From Verrucomicrobiales bacterium (GTDB lineage: Bacteria > Verrucomicrobiota > Verrucomicrobiia > Verrucomicrobiales > DEV007): a DNA stretch of 40,441 bases. Under the pieces are notes generated by a model. The model did not search any database and was not told the origin of the DNA. It saw only the letters and a program-made list of their open reading frames with translations. A program made the translations under genes and the position numbers. Below are positions 7,867 through 15,686 of the stretch, piece after piece; within the stretch, counting starts at the first letter, position 1, and the number at the start of each line of letters is the position of its first letter. The stretch is from the NCBI GenBank assembly GCA_014239335.1, contig JAAZZC010000148.1, positions 1 through 40,441 of the forward strand. Direction: 5' to 3'.

Positions 7867-8459
7867 TAATCAGTTTCCGGATCTTCCCCATTCAGGTAGA
7901 CAAGCTGAGAGGAACTCGACGAATTATTGTTTGAAGGGATTGGCAAAACGATGCCGACCTTGGGTTCAAGATCTACGGCAATTGTTAATTGCCTAGGTTT
8001 ATCAGCCTCTTCGTCACCTACCCAGGTAATTTCAATCATAGAAGGCGTTATCTTTGTAACTATTAAATCGTCAGTCTGTTCATTGATGAGCTTTGGGATT
8101 TTTTTACCCTCAACAAGAATAACTCCTCCCAATTGTACCTTATAGCCATGAACGCCTTTAGCCACGCCACTCACATGCAATTTTTCCAAGACAGATCGAA
8201 TCTTAGCCTCTTCAGTCTGTGAGTCAGCGCCAGAAATTATCTGCTCTTCCTTTGCCCTTATAGCAAAAGGATTCCGTTCTTTTGATACGAGTAAATATCC
8301 TTTGAGAGACTCTTTCTTTTTGTTGGGTAAAACTCCAAACCCCTCTGCGCTTTTAGATATACCACCAGAAGACAAAAGATCGACGGGCGGAATATCAGCC
8401 ATGACTGTTCGAGAAAGAAAAATAATTAGAAATGCTGCAGTTAATTTGAATGCTCTCAT
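7866..8459 (-). CDS. Periplasmic PilP/GspC-position protein
   Basis: Exported protein of 197 residues. An N-terminal signal sequence (residues ~1-21, 'LTAAFLIIFLSRTVMA') precedes a soluble region with 'SKERNPFAIRAKEEQ', similar to the 'RDPF' entry of PilP-like proteins. A small beta-domain follows ('VQLGGVILVEGKKIPKLI', 'IVTKITPSMIEITWVGD') that resembles PilP or the GspC homology region. The end is a Ser-rich tail. It follows the PilO-like gene by 11 bp and is coupled to the GspJ-like gene. I infer the link between the inner-membrane PilN/O layer and the secretin. In Akkermansia the comparable pilus cluster (Amuc_1098-1102) carries a similar small exported protein; homology to it is untested. 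Confidence 0.6.
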   Translation of the reverse strand: MRAFKLTAAFLIIFLSRTVMADIPPVDLLSSGGISKSAEGFGVLPNKKKESLKGYLLVSKERNPFAIRAKEEQIISGADSQTEEAKIRSVLEKLHVSGVAKGVHGYKVQLGGVILVEGKKIPKLINEQTDDLIVTKITPSMIEITWVGDEEADKPRQLTIAVDLEPKVGIVLPIPSNNNSSSSSQLVYLNGEDPETD

Positions 8460-8470
8460 ACTTATTTCTT

Positions 8471-9031
8471 CTATGCTTGAGAATCTTTTCCGTTCTCTGA
8501 ATTGATTATTGGAATATCAAGTGATAGCTCCATTTTTATATCATTCCCCGACTGCCCCTTTGACAACTTGCAATTAGATACACGTATAGCTGGCAAGCTA
8601 CTCTCAAGATCCGCCAACCAATTCAATGTCTTAACGTAATCATCTTCGAAAACCAACTTCGCATTTAATGTTTTAGGAATAGTACCGCCCTTCACAAAAT
8701 CTACCGTTTCATAGACCTGTGATAAAGTAATGATCCCGGCTTGCTTTATGCGAAGACTAATTAATGCCTCTCCGAACTGTGCATTTTTTGCCTGCTTAAT
8801 ATAAGGCTCCCATTGATTTAAATATTCTCTAGAATCTATAGTGTTTTTCTTTAGAATAACCATTTTCCGTTGCTCCGCACTACGTGCAAAAACAGCACCA
8901 TCAAATGCCGATCTGGACATTGCCTCTGCGTCCCGGGCTAACCGCAACTTCTTGTATGAAGCATTTGTGCAATGCCACATTAATATAATAAATAGCCCGA
9001 GAGCCAAGCAGCCAAAATGTTTGTTATTCAT
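8471..9031 (-). CDS. PilO-like inner-membrane protein
   Basis: Protein of 186 residues with one N-terminal membrane helix (~7-23, 'FGCLALGLFIILMW'), a helical/coiled region (~25-100) and a C-terminal alpha/beta part ending 'IRVSNCKLSKG...MELSLDIPI'. This topology, a short cytoplasmic tail, one helix, a coiled coil and a ferredoxin-like fold, is that of PilO/GspM. It overlaps the PilN-like gene by 8 bp and precedes the PilP-position gene. Assignment rests on topology and gene order, since no diagnostic motif exists for the family. Amuc_1100 of Akkermansia is a known, larger relative in layout. Confidence 0.65.
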   Translation of the reverse strand: MNNKHFGCLALGLFIILMWHCTNASYKKLRLARDAEAMSRSAFDGAVFARSAEQRKMVILKKNTIDSREYLNQWEPYIKQAKNAQFGEALISLRIKQAGIITLSQVYETVDFVKGGTIPKTLNAKLVFEDDYVKTLNWLADLESSLPAIRVSNCKLSKGQSGNDIKMELSLDIPIINSENGKDSQA

Positions 9032-9617
9032 TATTGTTCAAACTTAAATTGTTGTTGCCAACTTTTTGCCAAATTAAAGTTGCCTGGTAATCAACTTGAC
9101 CCCCTTGCCCCGAGGTTTGATTCGCTGAATAAGCACGGTACCCAAGCTCATTAATTGCCGATAACGTTGAATCCAATTGCTTCTGCCCCCCATTAACAAA
9201 ATCTAATCCAATTCTAATCTGATGAGGGTTTTCCAGATCCCTAACTAGAGACAATTCCTCAATAGAACTCTTGACACCCATGCTGCGGGCTACTCCAACT
9301 GCTAGAGGCTGAAGCTGCCTAGATCCCTCCACCCAATCATACACGTCCTTTGCGCGACGATCCTCGTCTTTGATTAATTCGATATACTTCTCAGTTTCCG
9401 ACTTCCGTGAAACCTCTTTTTCAATTTTCCCCTGCCACTCAATCTTGGCAGTTTCTGATTCTTTTATCTTAAAGAAAAATAAAAGATTTAATGCAATTGC
9501 CGCCACACAAGAAATACAAAAGATTACAGGAACTAGAATAAGAATCCTAGGCAACGGCTTTGTTATATCCTGCCTCTCAGTCTTTATGTCATGAAAAGGT
9601 TTGGTGCTCATACTCAT
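9024..9617 (-). CDS. PilN-like inner-membrane protein
   Basis: Protein of 197 residues with a 25-residue cytoplasmic head, one membrane helix (~24-48, 'ILILVPVIFCISCVAAIALN'), a charged coiled-coil segment (~50-90) and a ferredoxin-like C-terminal half ('SIEELSLVRDLENPHQIRI', 'QVDYQATLIWQK'). That is the PilN/GspL-C architecture. It starts 3 bp after the PilM-position gene and its end overlaps the PilO-like start by 8 bp. Role by family: recruits the PilM-like protein and pairs with PilO to align the platform with the secretin. The call is based on architecture and position. Confidence 0.65.
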   Translation of the reverse strand: MSMSTKPFHDIKTERQDITKPLPRILILVPVIFCISCVAAIALNLLFFFKIKESETAKIEWQGKIEKEVSRKSETEKYIELIKDEDRRAKDVYDWVEGSRQLQPLAVGVARSMGVKSSIEELSLVRDLENPHQIRIGLDFVNGGQKQLDSTLSAINELGYRAYSANQTSGQGGQVDYQATLIWQKVGNNNLSLNNNE

Positions 9618-9620
9618 TGT

Positions 9621-10511
9621 CTATTTGTTTTTAAGCAAGTTCCACAAACCGTATGAATCGCTCATATCATTTATTCTTACGTTCGGAGCAAGCTCACCAA
9701 ACATTTGGCTAATACCTTCAACAGTCTCATCAGCAGATAGAACTATCTGCGCATTCGAACCAAGACCTTCTAGTATAGGAGCCATAATCTTCCTTAAAGG
9801 CTTCATGTCTTTCTGCGTATAAAGACTGTTTCTTGAACGTAGCTCAATCCACTTTTCTTGATCGCTTTTCAGAATGCATACTGAACCTTCACAGCAAGCA
9901 ACTAAAATGATGTCACCTAGAGGTTCGGCCCCATTTTCATTATAATCTTTTTGAGCTGCAGATATTTGATCAAGGGATTCGGAGAGCATACCATAAATCC
10001 CACAACAAATCCTCCCGATTTTTAATCCGGAACTCTTAAAAAGAGTTTCTATTTCTTTTATATAATCTTCATCTACCGCTAAGAGTATACTCGAATTAGA
10101 TTCATCATTATGTTTTAACGCATATCGTTTACCTCGCTCAGATTTAGATCCCAGGACCGCTTTAGAATTGGTTCTAATAAGCTCACTTGCACCATTTTTT
10201 CTCGTTAAATTTGTTTCAAGACTGATCACAAACCTATGATTAATAGATACAGCACACCAGCCACCATCAGTTAGATCCAGCCAATCTTCACTCATGTCAT
10301 GAACAACTTCCTTAACAGGGCCAGCAATAGAATTTTCTTCTCCCAGAATTCCCTCCTTGCTAACGCTCCTCCAACTCACTGCTTCCTTACTGAAATTCAA
10401 TAGTAGCGTCTTCTTATTAGGAAATCTTTTTCTCCAGATGCAGGAACTGTCATCTGAATCAGGCCGGAAAGCTGCAAAGCTAAGTACGTTTGTAATGTCT
10501 GATAATTTCAT
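9621..10511 (-). CDS. Protein in the PilM/GspL position (divergent)
   Basis: Soluble protein of 296 residues with no signal or membrane helix. Gene order (PilT-like ATPase, this, PilN-like, PilO-like) puts it where pilM lies in type IV pilus clusters. The sequence shows alternating beta-strands compatible with an actin-like fold ('LLLNFSKEAVSWRSVS', 'ILLAVDEDYIKEIETLFKSS', 'GDIILVACCEGSVCILKSD'). The classic PilM ATP-binding motifs and a conserved N-terminal 'GIDIGSSSVK' strand are not evident. It overlaps the ATPase gene by 4 bp (ATGA). Structure prediction would show whether the actin-like fold is retained; the functional label is inference from context. Confidence 0.5.
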   Translation of the reverse strand: MKLSDITNVLSFAAFRPDSDDSSCIWRKRFPNKKTLLLNFSKEAVSWRSVSKEGILGEENSIAGPVKEVVHDMSEDWLDLTDGGWCAVSINHRFVISLETNLTRKNGASELIRTNSKAVLGSKSERGKRYALKHNDESNSSILLAVDEDYIKEIETLFKSSGLKIGRICCGIYGMLSESLDQISAAQKDYNENGAEPLGDIILVACCEGSVCILKSDQEKWIELRSRNSLYTQKDMKPLRKIMAPILEGLGSNAQIVLSADETVEGISQMFGELAPNVRINDMSDSYGLWNLLKNK

Positions 10512-11575
10512 TTTGTCATCTCCAATCCTATTTCTTCTTCATAATGAAGAAATTCATTTACTTCATCAGAACTAAACCCTGTGGGCTCCTTAAATGTAGG
10601 CCTCCACCCTTCTGTAAGACGATCACTTAGACTTGTTTCAAAACTACACATCCCTCGCTTTGCTCCCGTCTCAAGCTCCTGATCTAACTTCTTATACTCT
10701 CCTCTACGAATTAGATTAGATACCGAATCGTATTGAAGGAGCATTTCGTGTGTGGCAAACCTCTTTCCCTTTTCTTCATCAAACATTAACCTCTGACAAA
10801 GAATCATTCGTAAAATATCAGCCAAAGTACTCTGGGCACTTTCTACCCTTTCTGAGGGTATCAATTTCAAAAACCGCTGAACTGTCTGAGCTGCACTTGA
10901 AGTGTGGAGCGTCGCCACTACTACGTGACCAGTTTCAGCAGCCTGTAAAGCAATCTCTGCAGTCTCCCCATCACGAATCTCTCCAACCATTATTACGTCA
11001 GGAGCCTGCCTTAACGACCCTCTTAGAGCTTCCGCAAAATCCTCATCATCTTCCCCAATTTCTCTTTGTGAAATCAATGAAGGAATGCTCTTAGTCGGAT
11101 AAATATATTCGATGGGATCCTCGAAAGTAATGAAATGTTCACGTCGGCGAAGGGCTCTATGTAAATTTAAGGACGCGATCGTGGTGGTTTTTCCTGAACC
11201 TGTTGCGCCACAAATTAAAAAGAGTCCATTCTTAGCCTGCAAAAATGCTTTTACCGCTGCATTCGGAACTCTAATATCATCACATGAAGGTATTTCTGTG
11301 GGTAAGAGCCGAAGCACCCAGCGATATCGCCCTCTACTTACCATTTTATTAACACGAAAACGACAATTACCTATCATTAGCGCATAATCTGAACAACCTG
11401 GAATTACTGGGCTTTCTTGATCAGGTTGATAGATAAAATGATCAAATAGTAATTCCCCATTTTGCCTATAAACAAGAGGCTCCCAAGGAGTAATGTAAAA
11501 ATCTGAGATCCCCTCTCCTTCAGCCAACTCAATTAGCCTTTGTCCTAACGGACATTTGTCTGTTACTCCTTCCAT
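10508..11575 (-). CDS. PilT-like retraction ATPase
   Basis: Cytoplasmic ATPase of 355 residues, the size of PilT (about 345) rather than GspE/PilB (>500). A PAS-like N-terminal domain (~1-95) is followed by Walker A 'GATGSGKT' (123-130), an Asp-box 'ITFEDPIEY' (149-157), Walker B 'PDVIMVGEIRD' (192-202) and a His box 'TGHVVVATLHT' (215-225). The C-terminal 'NLIRRGEYKKLDQ...KRGMCSFE' resembles the PilT-specific 'IRNLIREGK' region. It is the second gene of the cluster, 73 bp after the giant prepilin. A dedicated retraction motor argues for a retractile pilus rather than a pure type II secretion system. An alternative is a second extension-type motor of unusual length. Confidence 0.88.
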   Translation of the reverse strand: MEGVTDKCPLGQRLIELAEGEGISDFYITPWEPLVYRQNGELLFDHFIYQPDQESPVIPGCSDYALMIGNCRFRVNKMVSRGRYRWVLRLLPTEIPSCDDIRVPNAAVKAFLQAKNGLFLICGATGSGKTTTIASLNLHRALRRREHFITFEDPIEYIYPTKSIPSLISQREIGEDDEDFAEALRGSLRQAPDVIMVGEIRDGETAEIALQAAETGHVVVATLHTSSAAQTVQRFLKLIPSERVESAQSTLADILRMILCQRLMFDEEKGKRFATHEMLLQYDSVSNLIRRGEYKKLDQELETGAKRGMCSFETSLSDRLTEGWRPTFKEPTGFSSDEVNEFLHYEEEIGLEMTK

Positions 11576-11648
11576 TTGCGTGGTTATTTTTGGGTTTTAG
11601 AGGTAGCGCCATCCGAAAAAAACACTCACTCTCATTTATCATTTATCT

Positions 11649-14600
11649 TTACCTTGTTGAATTAATCGAAGTGATTTCTAAATCATTATTCTCATGGCCA
11701 GAAAATATAGAGCCATCTTTCATTAGCCTAACTATCCCGACACGCTCCTGAGATCCAAATTTCCTGAAAGCTCCTAATACGACACTTCCCCCATCACGTA
11801 GTGATAAAACTTCAGTCACTGGGCCGTCTGCACCAGCATCTGGATCAAAAGCATTATAAAGCGAACCGTTCCGGTTAAGAACAGCAACTCTATTCATTTC
11901 TTTACTACCAACTTTGGTAAAATTGCCACCTATTAGTATTCTTCCATCCTTTTGAATAACTGCGCTCCTTATCTCTCCATTGATATTCTCAGGAACAAAA
12001 CTTGAGTCCAGAGATCCATCCTTTAATAAACACTTAAGTTTACCAGTAAAATTACCCACAAGGAGGATTCTCCCATCATTCAAAACTAATGCTTGGTGAA
12101 TTGAACCGGATGAAGAAACGTATCCCGTGAATGCGGAGAATTTTTCATTAATTCCTGCATCAGAGTCAAGCAATGCCAACCGAGGTTGGAACTGTTCTCC
12201 ATAATGATTAAATTCACCTACAGCAAGAATCTCATCTCCTTCAAGAAGAGAAACTGAGCGAACCGTTCCATCAAATCCACCAGTAGAAGCAACTCGCCAC
12301 TCCCCGACCCAGGTCTTCCAAGGATGAGTCTGCACCCATGTCCTGGTCGTCTTTCCTGGTGGGTCAAATGAAGCATCAACGCTCCCATCTGGATTCAACC
12401 TAGCAATTCTTTTCAAAGAAGGATTACCTCCAACACTCTGGAAACTTCCCCCAATTACTATTTTTCCATCAGACCGTTCGACGATAGAATAAATAGAACC
12501 GCCTTCAACTTGTGAAGAAAACTCAAGGACTTCGCCATCGGCATTCAACTTTGCTAGGCCTAATCTAGCGACACCATTTATCCTAGTGAATTCGCCCCCA
12601 ACTAACAAGTTTCCATCGGACAGCTTGATTAATGCCTTAACCTCTCCATTAGCACCAGCCCCAACTCTAAAAGAATCATCGATCTGACCTGTCTCAGTAT
12701 TTATACGCGCTATATTTTCTGTCGTCTTAACATAAGTTTCTGGGAAATCTCCCGTAATTATAGCTTCACCCTCTGACTTTGCAGATATTGCGAAAACTGA
12801 AGCATCAATTGGAAGTTTCCCCGGCGAATAACTGGAATCAATTGATCCATGAGTATCAAGCCTAATGAAAGATCCCTTTGGAGAGTAACCATCAGTTATT
12901 GCATGAAACTTACCACCAACAAACACCTTGTCATCTTGCGTCACATGTGAGGAGTACACTGTCCAAGAATCGATCCCTGATTGTTCAGAAAGATGAAATG
13001 AAGAGTCATGAGAGCCATCTGAATTTAATCTGGCCACACTTGCAACTTCATTGCCATCGAATTCATCAAATGATCCTCCAATAAAAAGCTTACCCCCCTC
13101 ATAAACATTAACTGTATATACTGGATCATTCGCTCCATCCCCAGGATTGAATAAAGAATCATTCCTCCCTGATTCGCCTTTTACCCGAGCAACATTATTG
13201 CGAGATACACCATCATATTTATCAAAAAAACCACCTATCACTATGTCCCCATCCTCGTCAGTACATACACTATTAACGATTCCTTGAACTCCCTTCGAAG
13301 TATCAAAGGACATGTCAAGTTTGCCATTGGAATGAATCCTAGCAAGACTATACGCTGGCACAAAATTATAACGCGTGAAACAACCAGCGACTATTATTTT
13401 ATAATTACCTTCACCTCCAGAAATCATATTCTGATTCTGTATAGCCAAAGAATGCACCCATCCGTTCTGGTCGCTATGAACTCCTCTTCCTACCTGGAAT
13501 GAATCATCTAAAGTACCATCAGAATTGAGACGAGCGATTCCCATCCTCCATTTATTGTTATATTTCTTAAATTTACCACCAACAACAATTTTTCCGTCAG
13601 GCTGAATCAATAAAGCTAACACTTCATTATCAAACCCTTCTCCAGGATCAAAACTCTTATCCACTGAACCATCCAAATTAAAGCGGACGATTCGATTTCG
13701 AGAAAGACCGTTAACCAAAGTAAACTGCCCCCCAGCAATGGCTTTCCCATTAGGCTGAATCGCAATAGCCTTCCCTGGCCCATTAAGCCCTAACCGAGGA
13801 TCAAAATTTAGATCTAATCCACCTTCACCTCTGTGCTGTCTTATATTATGGAAAGTAGCGTGGGTGCTCTTATGAAAAATCCCGCCCAAATAACCTTCCC
13901 ACTCAGGAACATGCCACCGATTTAACGCGAAACTATAAGGCGAACTAGGATTAAACCAATGAGCATAACCTTCTGGCCCATATACTCGCGCATTAATTTT
14001 AATGACATCACTCGACCCCTTGAATGGATCTATTGGGCCAGAATACAACGTTCCTCGAATAGGTTCTCCCAAACTGTCATGACCAGGGTCCGTCCCATCT
14101 GAAGTGTAATAAATCCTCCAACCTTTAGGCAAAGATCCTCTACCTACCAATGGAGACATCGTAATTTTCTGATCTCCTACAAGGCCCCCACTTTCATTCA
14201 CATTACCTATCGGAGGTCCAAGCCTAATTTTATCTATTCCAATTGAAATTTCAGAAATAGGCGAATCAGTAAGTATTCCTGAATTGAGAGATTTAGCCAC
14301 AACTTTAACTTCAAATTCACCTCTTTTCCCCCAATCATCTAGCGTATAACCCAATTCAGTTCCGGCAAATCCACCAGAAAACCGTTGCTCAATATTATCT
14401 GTTATTGCTACCGGATCTGATCCATCAAATGACCATGCAATTTTAAAATGATCAGAGTTTTGGTACCTGTTAGGTATGTTCTCAGAATTCAACAATGACA
14501 CGAGAACCGGAGATTCTGCAAAAGCATTATTCACAGAAGAGGCCATTTTTCCACCCAATTGTTCATAATTTATAGGATTATGAAAGGCACTCAATCCAAT

Positions 14601-15500
14601 CTCTAGTTGAACTGGATCCGCATTATAAGCATTAAGAATCACCCCACTGTCAGCCCATGAACCAGGCTCAAGGCTAGCCGCCATCGCAGCAACCCTGTCG
14701 CCAGGATTGATTTCAAAATTTTGACCAGAATAAAGACTCCAATTATTACCATCCAAACTATAAAATATTCGTGAAGAGCCTTCTGGATTTGGATTGCTAA
14801 GCGAAATCCTGAAAGCTTCAAATTTATGAAGATCGTAATTGCCCCCAGCCGATGAAAATGACGGGGAGTTAAGATTAAGAGGACCCGTGTAATGGTCAGA
14901 TGAAGCTAAGGAAAGGGATCCTCCTTGATCTAAATTAATAGGGATCACCAATTCGCTCTTAATTAAATTCTTATCATCATAATCCCAAACCCAGTTACTT
15001 TTTTTAGCAAGCTTTAGCGTAGACGCACGATCCTCCACTAGAGAAGGGCTCCTTCCCAAGGCTTCATTCATGCGGAAAGATTCAATCCCTAAATCTCCAC
15101 TCCTCGCGACAATGAACCTTTTAGTCTTCAGATCCCATAAGGCTCTTGGCTTTCTGGTTGAAGCTTCAGCCTTGGACTGCATAACAAGCTCCAATCGAGA
15201 GTCTATCATTGATTCTCTAAGGCCTATGATTTCCCTATGAGTGTTTTCAGAGGCGACGGTTTTTAATTTTTTGATAATTTCGTTGGGTGGTAAATTTGTA
15301 TCCAATTCGCCACCATGCGCTTCATATACCCTGAGCGCTTTATTAATAACCGCTATATCTTGTTCAAGTTTAGTTGCCTTTGTAGCAGCATTTATTTCGA
15401 TAAACCCTACATATCCAAATGAAGCGATGCCAGAGATCACAGTGATCGCAAGCATCGATTCCAGCAAAGTGAAGGCTTTCGAGAATGATTTTTTAAACAT
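11649..15500 (-). CDS. Giant modular prepilin with chitobiase-like and delta-60 repeat domains
   Basis: Protein of 1283 residues that begins like a pilin: 'SKAFTLLESMLAITVISGI', cut between Ala9 and Phe10, Glu14 at mature +5, helix to ~30, then a helical pilin-like stem (~35-110). Residues ~225-300 ('RIFYSLDGNNWSLYSGQNF') and ~445-520 ('RIYYTSDGTDPG', 'GTLYSGPI', 'KINARVYGPEGY') resemble chitobiase/beta-hexosaminidase C-terminal (CHB_HEX_C) modules. Residues 562-1263 are 13 delta-60-type repeats ('S.D.SFdp...V....iq.DGKi..GG.F......RLn.DG'), predicted beta-propeller-like. It is the first gene of the cluster with its own leader. By analogy with modular pilins such as S. sanguinis PilB/PilC and with the tip protein PilY1, I infer a tip-located adhesin or binding subunit, possibly for polysaccharide. 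Only three Cys are present. Confidence 0.9.
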   Translation of the reverse strand: MFKKSFSKAFTLLESMLAITVISGIASFGYVGFIEINAATKATKLEQDIAVINKALRVYEAHGGELDTNLPPNEIIKKLKTVASENTHREIIGLRESMIDSRLELVMQSKAEASTRKPRALWDLKTKRFIVARSGDLGIESFRMNEALGRSPSLVEDRASTLKLAKKSNWVWDYDDKNLIKSELVIPINLDQGGSLSLASSDHYTGPLNLNSPSFSSAGGNYDLHKFEAFRISLSNPNPEGSSRIFYSLDGNNWSLYSGQNFEINPGDRVAAMAASLEPGSWADSGVILNAYNADPVQLEIGLSAFHNPINYEQLGGKMASSVNNAFAESPVLVSLLNSENIPNRYQNSDHFKIAWSFDGSDPVAITDNIEQRFSGGFAGTELGYTLDDWGKRGEFEVKVVAKSLNSGILTDSPISEISIGIDKIRLGPPIGNVNESGGLVGDQKITMSPLVGRGSLPKGWRIYYTSDGTDPGHDSLGEPIRGTLYSGPIDPFKGSSDVIKINARVYGPEGYAHWFNPSSPYSFALNRWHVPEWEGYLGGIFHKSTHATFHNIRQHRGEGGLDLNFDPRLGLNGPGKAIAIQPNGKAIAGGQFTLVNGLSRNRIVRFNLDGSVDKSFDPGEGFDNEVLALLIQPDGKIVVGGKFKKYNNKWRMGIARLNSDGTLDDSFQVGRGVHSDQNGWVHSLAIQNQNMISGGEGNYKIIVAGCFTRYNFVPAYSLARIHSNGKLDMSFDTSKGVQGIVNSVCTDEDGDIVIGGFFDKYDGVSRNNVARVKGESGRNDSLFNPGDGANDPVYTVNVYEGGKLFIGGSFDEFDGNEVASVARLNSDGSHDSSFHLSEQSGIDSWTVYSSHVTQDDKVFVGGKFHAITDGYSPKGSFIRLDTHGSIDSSYSPGKLPIDASVFAISAKSEGEAIITGDFPETYVKTTENIARINTETGQIDDSFRVGAGANGEVKALIKLSDGNLLVGGEFTRINGVARLGLAKLNADGEVLEFSSQVEGGSIYSIVERSDGKIVIGGSFQSVGGNPSLKRIARLNPDGSVDASFDPPGKTTRTWVQTHPWKTWVGEWRVASTGGFDGTVRSVSLLEGDEILAVGEFNHYGEQFQPRLALLDSDAGINEKFSAFTGYVSSSGSIHQALVLNDGRILLVGNFTGKLKCLLKDGSLDSSFVPENINGEIRSAVIQKDGRILIGGNFTKVGSKEMNRVAVLNRNGSLYNAFDPDAGADGPVTEVLSLRDGGSVVLGAFRKFGSQERVGIVRLMKDGSIFSGHENNDLEITSINSTR
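11712..13817 (-). repeat. 13 tandem degenerate ~50-residue protein repeats (delta-60 type)
   Basis: Thirteen imperfect units lie in tandem in the giant prepilin (residues 562-1263). Clear unit starts include 'SVDKSFDPGEG', 'TLDDSFQVGRG', 'KLDMSFDTSKG', 'QIDDSFRVGAG', 'SVDASFDP' and 'SLDSSFVP'. Most are 47-56 residues; units 3, 6 and 10 are longer through insertions. Unit 10 has a Trp-rich insert near 'WVQTHPWKTWVGEW'. The units are diverged from one another at the protein level, so this is an old expansion and not a recent DNA duplication. Thirteen blades would suit two beta-propellers (6+7) or a solenoid. Confidence 0.85.
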
Positions 15501-15686
15501 TTTCTGTATTGTTGCTTATTTTTTATAACTCCTTGCAACTTGTGGGTAATATAGATATTATGGTAATTATATTTATATGCAATATTAAATTATGGTTTTT
15601 ATATTTTCGATCTTAAAAAGGTGAGGAGATATTTACGTATACCATTGGCTATCAGGGTTTTGTGATTTTTATAAGCTTTGCTGGTG
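15501..15686 (-). promoter_or_regulatory. Leader of the pilus cluster with shared 17-nt box
   Basis: AT-rich gap between the nucleotidyltransferase stop and the giant prepilin start. On the minus strand AAATATAAAAACCATAA (15590-15606) matches 3602-3618 exactly. It is followed by TTGCAT (15578-15583) and a CCATAA box (15558-15563), in the same order as upstream of the GspG-like gene. The box ends 90 nt before the ATG here and 97 nt before it at the other site. This is likely the main promoter and control region of the cluster, but no experimentally defined consensus is available to me. Confidence 0.5.

Noticed and set aside
11712-13817. Repeat region as a possible CRISPR array or recent DNA repeat
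   Set aside because: The repeats are at protein level, ~50 codons long and diverged at the DNA level inside one open frame.
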